A stretch of DNA of 64,000 bases from Forficula auricularia (Eukaryota; Arthropoda; Insecta; Dermaptera; Forficulidae), in the NCBI GenBank assembly GCA_024734495.1, contig JALMQS010000265.1, positions 144,266 through 208,265 of the forward strand, read 5' to 3'. The translations under genes were made by a program, and so were the position numbers. Numbering within the stretch: the first letter of the stretch is position 1; each line of letters begins with the position of its first letter. Under the pieces are notes generated by a model. The model worked only from the letters and a program-made list of their open reading frames with translations. It did not search any database and had not been told where the DNA came from. Below, one piece after another: positions 56,788 to 64,000 of the stretch.

Positions 56788-59310
56788 TTATTTAATTTTT
56801 TTATCAATGGGAAAATCCCTACTCAAACGAAAAATCTCCTTCATATATTTTGCATAAGGTTTATCAAATTCTGAGTCTCCTTTCGTTAGAAAATCATGAA
56901 AAATTAATGAAAAAGTTTGGCAGTTATTTGTAAATAGAGAATATACATATTCGTGACTTTCTGAAAACCACATAGTATGATCTAGGATATTTAAGTATTT
57001 TAATGATATTATTTTTTGACTATCAACGTAACTACTATTCGCTTGTTTTCCTGTTAGACGCGCTATTTCTTTCCACTTTTCATCTAACGTATAACATTTG
57101 AATTTATTGGGACTATCAAAAGCAGAGAATAATGTTTCAATATGATCATTTGTATAAACTCTGCCAGGTGTTATATTTGTTTTATACCAATTTCTCAAGA
57201 TTAAATTACCTTTATTATTTACTACTTTCTGTATTTTGATATATCCAATTTTTGTATTTTCATTTGTAGATTTCCCTGATGCTCCATAAATGGAAGGTTC
57301 AGCACAACCTCCAAATCGTATATTTAATACGATAGTTCCATCTGATTCAATTTCAAAAGTTTCGCTTACGATACTTAAATGTAATATATGTGTTTGAATT
57401 TTGTCTTTAAAAAAATTAATCGAAATATTACAATTAGACGGAGTAGTATTAGATCGGGAATGATACGACTGATTAGACGAACTTCCGGAAGATAAACTAA
57501 AACCAAGAGGAAAGGAGAGAGCTCTGAGTGTGCCCGGCTGGTGAATATGAGTTTGTCGGCCAAGTATTTTTTGAACTATTTCAATTAAATCTTCCCTTCT
57601 TTCCATAAAGCTCTTATATAACAGAGGAACTTTAAATATATCTGCGAAGGTAATTTCCCTATTCAAATAGAAAATCGCTTTCATATATTTAGCATATGGT
57701 GTATCAAATCCTGAGTCTCCTTTCGAAAGAAAATCACGAAAAATTGATGAAAAAGTTTTGCTATTGTTTGAAATCATATTATATTCATAATTGAGACTTT
57801 CTGAAAACCATATAGTATGGTCTAGGATATTTAAATATTTTAATGATTTTATTTTTTGAGAATCAACATAACTCCGTTGGGATCTTATTTCCGTTTGACG
57901 CGCTATTTCTTTCCACTTCTCATCTAACGTTTTACATATGAATTTATTATCACAATCGAAAGCAGTGTATAATGTTTCAATGTGATCATTTGTATAAGCT
58001 CGACCAGGTGTTATATTTGTTTTATCCCAATTTCTTAAAATTAATTGACCTTTAGCATTCACTTCTTTTTGTATTTTGATATATCCTATTTTTACATTTG
58101 TATAATTGAATTTCCCAGTGGCTCCATAAATGGAAGGTTCAGCACACCCTCCAAATCGTATATTTAATACGATAGTTCCATCAGATTCAATTTCAAAGGT
58201 TGCGCTTACGATAGTTAAATGTAAGAGTGTTTGACTTTTGTCTGTAAAAAAATTATTCCCAATATTACTATTTGGAGTAGTATTAGATCGCGAATCATAC
58301 GACTGATAAGACGAACTTCCGGAGGATAAACTAAAACCAATAGAAGAAGCGAGAGCTTTCAGTGTGGCGGGTTGGTGAATATGACATTTTTCCCCAAGTA
58401 TTTTTTGAACTATTTCAAAAAAATCTTCCCTTGTTTCCATAAGTTTCTTATATGTAATAGGATTTTTGAATATATTATCTGCAAAGGTAATATCCCTATA
58501 CATAGAGAAAATCTCCTTCATATATTTAGCATAAGCTTTATCAAATTTTGAGTATCCTTTTGTTAGAAAATCGTGAAAAATTGATGAAAAAGTTTTGCTA
58601 TTGTTTGAAAGAATATTATATTCATAATTGTGACTTTCTGAAAACCACATAGTATGGTCTAGGATATTTAAGTATTTTAATGATTTTATTTTTTGAGAAT
58701 CAACATAACTACATTTAGATTTTAATTCCGTTTGTCGCGCTATTTCTTTCCACTTTTCATCTAACGTATAACATTTGAATTTATTGGGACTATCAAAAGC
58801 AGAGTATAATGTTTCAATATGACCCTTTGTATAAACTCGGCCAGGTGTTATATCTGTTTTATCCCAATTTCTCAAGATTAATTGACCTTCAGCATTTACT
58901 TCTTTTTGTACTTTGATATATCCTATTTTGACATTTGTATAATCGAATTTCCCTGTTGCTCCATAAATGGAAGGTTCACCACAACCTCCAAATCGTATAT
59001 TTAATACTATAGTGCCATCTGATTCAATTTCAAAAGTTTCACTTACAAGACTTAAATGTAATAAGGGAGTTGTAATTTTATCTTTAAAAAAATCAATCCA
59101 ACTTTTACTTTGTGAATAATGTGAAAACGCATTTCCCCACGATACATTATAACCAAAAGAAGAAGGTATAGTTCTTAGAGTTGCAGGTTCACGAATATGG
59201 GTTTTTTCGGCAAGTGTCTTTTGAATCCTTCCAAAAGTATCTTCTTCTGTTTCCATAAGGTACTTAAATTTAAGAGGATCTCGGAATATTTCATCGAAGT
59301 TCAAAGACAT
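56788..59310 (-). CDS. Triple-repeat protein of unknown function, 840 aa
   Basis: A single uninterrupted ORF made of three tandem ~275-residue repeats (about 4-274, 275-553, 554-835). Conserved blocks in each: an N-terminal helix pattern (LMETREDFFEIVQKIL), TFEIESDGTIVLNIRFGGC, EPSIYGATGK, ITPGRVYT..HIETL, LDEKWKEIAR, YVDSQKI.SLKYLNILDHT, WFSES. A C-terminal NN-C/S-Q/K-TF motif reads NNCQTF (Cys797) in repeat 3 but NNSKTF (Ser238, Ser517) in repeats 1 and 2. No signal peptide or membrane segment. ATG has A at -3. I do not recognise the family. Asn-Cys-Gln-x-Phe recalls the catalytic Cys of papain-like PPPDE/LRAT/NlpC folds, a weak analogy. The 2.5-kb ORF lacks introns and lesions, suggesting selection; retrogene or transferred-gene origin is possible. 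Confidence 0.85.
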   Translation of the reverse strand: MSLNFDEIFRDPLKFKYLMETEEDTFGRIQKTLAEKTHIREPATLRTIPSSFGYNVSWGNAFSHYSQSKSWIDFFKDKITTPLLHLSLVSETFEIESDGTIVLNIRFGGCGEPSIYGATGKFDYTNVKIGYIKVQKEVNAEGQLILRNWDKTDITPGRVYTKGHIETLYSAFDSPNKFKCYTLDEKWKEIARQTELKSKCSYVDSQKIKSLKYLNILDHTMWFSESHNYEYNILSNNSKTFSSIFHDFLTKGYSKFDKAYAKYMKEIFSMYRDITFADNIFKNPITYKKLMETREDFFEIVQKILGEKCHIHQPATLKALASSIGFSLSSGSSSYQSYDSRSNTTPNSNIGNNFFTDKSQTLLHLTIVSATFEIESDGTIVLNIRFGGCAEPSIYGATGKFNYTNVKIGYIKIQKEVNAKGQLILRNWDKTNITPGRAYTNDHIETLYTAFDCDNKFICKTLDEKWKEIARQTEIRSQRSYVDSQKIKSLKYLNILDHTIWFSESLNYEYNMISNNSKTFSSIFRDFLSKGDSGFDTPYAKYMKAIFYLNREITFADIFKVPLLYKSFMERREDLIEIVQKILGRQTHIHQPGTLRALSFPLGFSLSSGSSSNQSYHSRSNTTPSNCNISINFFKDKIQTHILHLSIVSETFEIESDGTIVLNIRFGGCAEPSIYGASGKSTNENTKIGYIKIQKVVNNKGNLILRNWYKTNITPGRVYTNDHIETLFSAFDSPNKFKCYTLDEKWKEIARLTGKQANSSYVDSQKIISLKYLNILDHTMWFSESHEYVYSLFTNNCQTFSLIFHDFLTKGDSEFDKPYAKYMKEIFRLSRDFPIDKKIK

Positions 59311-59494
59311 CGTGATTTCTTGTTGTCGCTGTTTTTATCCTCAATTCAATTGGATGAAGAAATTACAAGAAGAGCAGAAAAATAAAATAAATTGAATCAC
59401 AATTTTATTACACGAAATTCTAAAAAGAAAATAAATTTTATTAAAATTGAAAAAATATAATGCATATATTTAGAGAGAAAAATAGTTAACATTA
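59311..59494 (-). promoter_or_regulatory. Upstream region of the triple-repeat gene
   Basis: No TATATAAG like that of the desaturases. GGATAAAAACAGC lies about 25 bases before the ATG. Promoter not identifiable with confidence. Confidence 0.25.
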
Positions 59495-59890
59495 GATAAA
59501 TATGATATTATTAATGATAAAATGATAATTTATTTTATCTAATCTTAAAGAAAAATTTATTAATCCGATGCAAAGCCCGTCTTAGGCTAGCATCTTACTG
59601 GTCAGAGGGCTAGATCTCCTGGACTCCGGTATCTCCCCCCCCACCCCGGTACGCCACTGGTATAATAAAATAATTTATAATCACACACCTCGGTACGCCA
59701 CTGGTATTGCCAAGAATGGGGAAAGGGTAAAATGTTTTTCTAATTGCAGATTATACCATTGGCGTACCGGGAAGGGAGGATAACCCTCTGGCCAGTTAGA
59801 TGCCCCCGAAGCCAGCCTTCGCAGCTGGTTAATAAATATTTGATTAAGATTAGATAAAATAAAATTACATTATTATTATTAATAATATCA
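59495..59890. mobile_element. Fold-back element with GC-rich core
   Basis: 59470-59580 and 59795-59890 are inverted (TTTATTTTATCTAATCTTAA against TTAAGATTAGATAAAATAAA). The core has GGTACGCCACTGGTAT twice and a G/C-rich pair (GGGCTAGATCTCCTGG; AAGCCAGCCTTCGCAGCTGG). Confidence 0.65.
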
Positions 59891-60480
59891 TATTTCTTAA
59901 AAATATTATTTAAAATTAATTGAAAATAAACTTAAATCGATATTATGTAATATTTTCTGACTCTAATTTGGCCCCTTAATATAAGCCAAGATTCAAAAAC
60001 GATTGCGAAAAGAAACACGCTGCAATTTTAACTTGATTTATAGTTTATAGTTTATAAAACGAGATTGTTGTATTTTTTACATCAAGTGTATTGTATATTT
60101 TTTAGTAATCGTCTGGAATCTAAATGATATTTTAAAAAAATTCATTACTTTATAGTTTTCACCTTTTATTGCAGGGCTTATGTAAGTTGGTGGCATGGAT
60201 TTTTTTAAATTAATCTCTTATTTACCAGCTATTATAAAAGTGTCTTAGAGTGCACTATTTTTCTTTTAATTAGCAGTTATTGGTAAAAAGTTGGAAAATT
60301 TCAAAAAAAAAAATTATAACTGTGTAACTCCAAAACTAATGATTTATGAACCTTGGCTCATAGGGTCAAATTTATTGGAAATCAGCTATACTATAACCCC
60401 TTTCAAGAAATCTATCGAATTACCAATACCTCTGTATATATAATTATATATGTATGTATGTTTATTTCATTTGGCAGAGG
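59891..60480. other. AT-rich spacer
   Basis: No ORF or repeat supported beyond a P-type TATGTTTATTTCATTTGGCAG fragment at 60458-60478. Confidence 0.4.
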
Positions 60481-60514
60481 ATAATCTTTTTTAGTTCGAT
60501 AGCTAGCACCGTTT

Positions 60515-60720
60515 TCGAGAAAGAATTTTATGGCTGATTTTTTGATATTCCTTTTCTTATAAAAGCTTGGAAGGAATGACTGGTCTGGCTACTCGGACCA
60601 GTAGCGTTTACCACTGCGCATCCCATAAGCCAGACATTCAGCATCCCTACTAAGCTTCAATAAGGAAAGGAATATCAAAAATCCAGCAATTCTAAAATTC
60701 TTTTTTTCGAGATGTTTCTA
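60515..60720. repeat. Short inverted repeat
   Basis: AGAATTTTATGGCTGATTTT, TTGATATTCCTTT on the left face AAAGGAATATCAAAAATCC, AGAATTC on the right. The centre includes GGCTACTCGGACCAGTAGCG. Family unknown. Confidence 0.55.
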
Positions 60721-60765
60721 GGTCTTTTATTATTTGATTTCTCTTTATAATCAATAACTCTAAGT

Positions 60766-60914
60766 GAGGGGTGAACCGCGATTGGAATAAAGTATACACG
60801 TGTCTTTGGAATTATTTTGGAATTCATTAGATAATGCCCCTTCATCTATTGTCTTCTACTTGGAAATGAAAGTGGAAGTACGTGTATACGGTATTAGGTT
60901 GCAGTTCACCCCTC
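60766..60914. mobile_element. MITE, 149 bp
   Basis: Ends GAGGGGTGAAC and GTTCACCCCTC, with inner GTATACACGT/ACGTGTATAC also inverted, giving ~36-bp imperfect terminal repeats. AACTCTA occurs on both sides (60756-60762, 60915-60921) as a possible target duplication. A degraded relative lies at 2218-2385. Confidence 0.7.
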
Positions 60915-60921
60915 AACTCTA

Positions 60922-61740
60922 CTATACTACTCTCGGCAAAAATCTATCTTTTAAAAAATATATTATTCTAAAACACTAAAAAGTAAATATAAGTGAGTAA
61001 TTAATTATTAGATACATATATAAAATACCTGGGTGTCCTTAATATATACAATGAGGTAGGCCTTTTGTGAGAATCAAATTTTTTTGTTTTCAATAAATAA
61101 TATGTATAAAGCGAAAGATCCAAATTTATCTTTGACCTTAAAAGTTCTGATAATCTCTACCAAAAGAGATGGATGGTTGATATATAAAAATAAAATGTTG
61201 AAGTTAAGTTGAGTTGTTTTCTCCTAATGATCCTGTGGCTGAATAAAAGGAAGAGCACAACTGGTGGTGTATTTTTCGGATCGGGGAATCACTGGATATT
61301 CAAACGGCGTGATGTTAGCTCTATACAGTGTATAGAGAAAATCAATTTTCACTTTCAAACTTTCAATTTATGGTTTGTCATTTAAATTAAAAGTAATTAA
61401 ATAATTCTGTTCAGAAAAAATAAAGAATAATTTTTCTTTATATAATTTGTTTGGAAATTAAAAAAAAATAATAATAATATTCACGTTACTTCAATGACAG
61501 GTAGCCTATTGTGTTTGTATCTACATATTATTGATAACCAAATCGTATAATTTAAAACCAAGATAAGTAAAGTGGTCTTTGATTCTGCCCCTCTCTTCCC
61601 TATTATAGATTGATAACTAAATCTTATATAATATCACTTGATGGCTTCTCTCTTAGAGGACTGTGTTTGAGCGGTATTATTTTGATATTTAAAATATATT
61701 AAATGATATAATAAAAGATTGTGTCTTCTGTTGGAAAAAT
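60922..61740. other. AT-rich region
   Basis: 61215-61330 is less AT-rich (GGATCGGGGAATCACTGGAT) but has no sustained ORF. Nothing supported. Confidence 0.4.
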
Positions 61741-62060
61741 ATTTATTTATTTTTTTATTTCATCATCATCATTGAGTATACAGTCCTAAGACTGGTTTGA
61801 TGCAACAATCCGTCTCCACTCGACTCTGTCCCCCGCCAGCTGTTTGACCTCTCTAAATGCCTGGCATCCCATATCCCCAATTATTTGGTTGAAATATTCT
61901 AATCTGGGTCTTCCCCTTCCCCTTTTCTTCCCCCCCCCTCCAAGATATCCCTAAGCAGTCCCCCATGTCTCAGTGTGTGCCCCATCATCCGACCTCTTCT
62001 CTTCTTCAGAGTCTTCCACAAGGTTCTTCTGTTCAATCTGTTCCAATTCTGCTACTCTCG
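61741..62060 (-). mobile_element. LINE-type 3' fragment
   Basis: CATCATCATCATTGAGTATA, CTGGTTTGATGCAACAATCC, TCCACTCGACTCTGTC, GGGTCTTCCCCTTCC and CAGAGTCTTCCACAAGG run in the order of a non-LTR retrotransposon tail that I recall as common in arthropod genomes. Several lesions. A diverged relative is at 47880-48140. Confidence 0.5.
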
Positions 62061-62404
62061 GCCAGGCCCGTGCTGTCCAGGGAGATAGGGAGACTTGTCC
62101 CCCTGCGCCCTTTGCCTAAAAGGCTTTTTGCGCCCCTGTCCTAAAATCGTAAAAAAAACAATTAAAATTTGTTTTAATGTAGCCAACAAAATCAAAATTA
62201 AATTATTTACTCGCGGAATGAATAATATTAATATCCTTATAGAAGAACATATTGGCATATTGAATCTAGCTAGTTATTTTTACATATAAAAAAATTTTGA
62301 AATATTTTTGAAATGAATGAAATTAAAATCATTTTCTTAAAAATACTCTCAGCAATCTCGACATGTACCATAACCCTTGGGGGTTACTTCTTTTGTATTT
62401 GAAA
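62061..62404. other. Repeat debris
   Basis: 62060-62150 (GGCCCGTGCTGTCCAGGGAG, TTGCGCCCCTGTCC) is a GC-richer scrap in AT-rich sequence. Short ORFs on both strands are not supported. Confidence 0.4.
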
Positions 62405-62755
62405 GCGTTGTATTAGATGAGGGAGGAGGTATTAGCCAAAGATGGAATCACTGGATTCAATAAAACACCTTTAATAAAACGTTGACTTTCATTCTAAAAC
62501 TTTTGGGTCCAGGCACGTTATAAATTTACATGAAGCTAAAATTTCTATTTTTACAAGGTTTGGTTCTATCACATATGTGTACCGCATTTTGTGTATAACT
62601 CCTTTATATATTAATTATATATTAATTAACTGAAGATGGCCAAATAAATTCAGGCCGAAACGTTTTATTAAATGTGTTTTATTGATTGTGATCATGATTC
62701 CCAGTGATTCCATCTTTGGCTGATACCTCCTCCTTCATCTAATACAGTTTCATCA
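62405..62755. mobile_element. Palindromic P element
   Basis: TTAGATGAGGGAGGAGGTAT, GCCAAAGATGGAATCACTGG at the left and its inverse at the right (62690-62745). The internal end motif is CTGAAGATGGCC...GGCCGAAACGTTTTATTAAA at 62630-62673. Confidence 0.65.
62631..62674 (+). ncRNA. Hammerhead-like fold in a P element
   Basis: CTGAAGA, one unpaired T, helix II GGCC/GGCC, GAAAC, GTT. Helix I TTAATTAA before pairs with TTATTAA after, leaving one bulge. Same plan as 52601-52659 with wholly different helix sequences. Confidence 0.4.
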
Positions 62756-62864
62756 TAGCCACGAACTCTAACAATATTTGAAAGCATTGGTTTCAAAAGA
62801 ACAAAGCCTTTGGCTTTTTGTATTCTATTCGAGATGATTGATTCATTTCAATAGAAATATATTT

Positions 62865-63060
62865 AAAGTAAAGAAAATTTTGAATAAATTTTTAGAAACT
62901 TTTGAAAATTTAAAATATAAAATACTAGGTAGGTTTCACATAAATATTTATGTGAATCCTACCTAGTAATAGTAGTTATATTTTAAATTTTAAAAAGTTT
63001 CTTAAAAAATGTTCAAAATTTTCTTTACTTTATTCAAAATGTTTCACCAAGAACCCACAC
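62865..63060. repeat. Short inverted repeat
   Basis: TACTAGGTAGGTTTCACATA and TATGTGAATCCTACCTAGTA meet near 62949, with AT-rich arms reaching AAAGTAAAGAAAATTTTGAA on the left. TTTCACCAAGAACCCACACC at 63040 is the inverse of the motif at 25935 and 56450. Confidence 0.65.
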
Positions 63061-63545
63061 CATTCTCCCTTAAGGTAGTTCTTTCGCGACAATCCACAGA
63101 AAAAGTTTTAGCCTCGTAAGCACTCTAATCATAAGAACGGTGCTAAAATTTTAGGTTATGTTTTTTAACGTGACTGTACTTCTCTCACTACCATATTCTC
63201 TTTATCAATGGATCATTTCCAAGCCATTGATCTTATATCCCCTCCCCTAAAAATAATCGCCCAAATATGTTGTTTTTTTCTAATCAAATCTACGAGGTAA
63301 ATAATCTCTATTTTTTTAGTTACTCCGAATATATTATTCTAAATTAATTCTGAATTAAGTCAAGTAATTGTGAATATTTTGGAGTCAGAAAATATTTTAG
63401 TTTTCACTTTTTATTTTTTTTATTTTTACCACTTCTCTCAAATTACTTGACCAGACCAGTATTGTAGAAAAAAATTTCAGCCATATAGAGGTTTCCAGTA
63501 CAAAGTTACAGAGGCGTCAATATGGCCTGAGTTGTTTCATGTAAA
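63061..63545. other. AT-rich spacer
   Basis: No ORF, RNA or mobile end supported. Confidence 0.45.
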
Positions 63546-64000
63546 GCAATTGTTCTTAACCTTTTATTAGTCGCGGCCCCCTTATAAACCAAAAGTATAT
63601 TCGGGCCCCCCTTAATAAAATCCTAAAAAATTTGCGGCCAGTACCCCTCCCCCCTCCCCCCACGATTAGGTAACATACTCGTAATTACTCGTACAAAAAA
63701 ATACTCCCAAATGTAACAATAATTAATAAAGAAATCAAAAAGCAGAACTTGCAAGCGCAAGCAAATAGCTAACGTTACACATATTTATATAAAGCTACGT
63801 GGGTAAAAGCTGTCAACGTACCGTGTAACTAAAAATCAAATGGAATTTTCCACAAAGAACTAAATACGATGAGATGAGGACACGATCTTAATCCAAGATA
63901 AATAGTAAAAAAATACCAAAAACATAAAATAAATAGTAATAAGCAAGTCAAAACAAGCGAAAACAAAATGTATAATAATATTTAATACAATCAATAATTT
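63546..64000 (+). mobile_element. Possible hAT-type left end
   Basis: CAATTGTTCTTAACCTTTTA followed by TTAGTCGCGGCCCCCTTATA resembles hAT/Charlie ends (CAGNGGTTCTTAACC). The partner end would lie beyond the window or is lost. No ORF follows. Confidence 0.4.

Noticed and set aside
59235..59310. N-terminal signal peptide on the triple-repeat protein
   Set aside because: The first 25 residues are charged and lack a hydrophobic core.
1..64000. CRISPR arrays, bacterial operons, rRNA genes or viral genomes
   Set aside because: No regular spaced repeats, ribosome-binding-site gene strings, rRNA-like blocks or viral replication genes were seen; the sequence is eukaryotic.

Overview
The window reads as nuclear DNA of an insect. 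It is very AT-rich, has short GT-AG introns, TATA-box promoters and membrane acyl-CoA desaturases of the insect type, and is mostly mobile-element debris. Order and species cannot be fixed from the sequence; a beetle-like genome is a guess. One 100-base N gap (6570-6669) shows it is a scaffold.

Four gene loci are recognisable. (1) Three paralogous, intronless acyl-CoA desaturases lie at 3268-5068 (minus), 11883-12940 (plus) and 23817-24870 (plus). They share the TATA core promoter and 3' flank, so they arose by segmental duplication. All three lose reading frame at the same place, just after the Asn-Arg-Gly that follows the second histidine box, and the first is also split by a 745-bp fold-back element. 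(2) An LRRC9-like leucine-rich-repeat gene has eight phase-consistent exons from 40332 to 53595 (plus) and no visible 3' end; exon 2 carries a one-base insertion. (3) A single 840-codon intronless ORF at 56788-59310 (minus) encodes three tandem copies of an unrecognised ~275-residue domain. Only the third copy keeps an Asn-Asn-Cys-Gln-Thr-Phe motif. This is the best candidate for undescribed biology.

The rest is repeats. 1-11 kb: an inverted repeat around desaturase 1, fold-back elements (called FB here; six copies in the window) and a family beginning TACTTTACCATAC (called T here). 11-32 kb: desaturases 2 and 3, a Helitron nested in a T element, and several palindromic elements with Penelope-like ends (called P here). 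33-39 kb: a nested stack in which a LINE tail carrying a poly-A tract and a 14-bp target duplication is split by a 5.5-kb LTR element with 1,324-bp LTRs and no gag-pol. 40-54 kb: LRRC9-like introns filled with a pogo/Tigger-like element, a second Helitron, a 314-bp hAT element with a perfect 8-bp duplication, P and T elements, tRNA-derived sequences and a 485-bp near-perfect palindrome. 54-64 kb: the triple-repeat gene among fold-backs, a MITE and LINE fragments.

No operon-like cooperation is visible. The desaturases form a functional cluster; the other two loci are unrelated neighbours. The P ends share a hammerhead-like RNA layout in which the helices change in base sequence but keep their pairing between copies.
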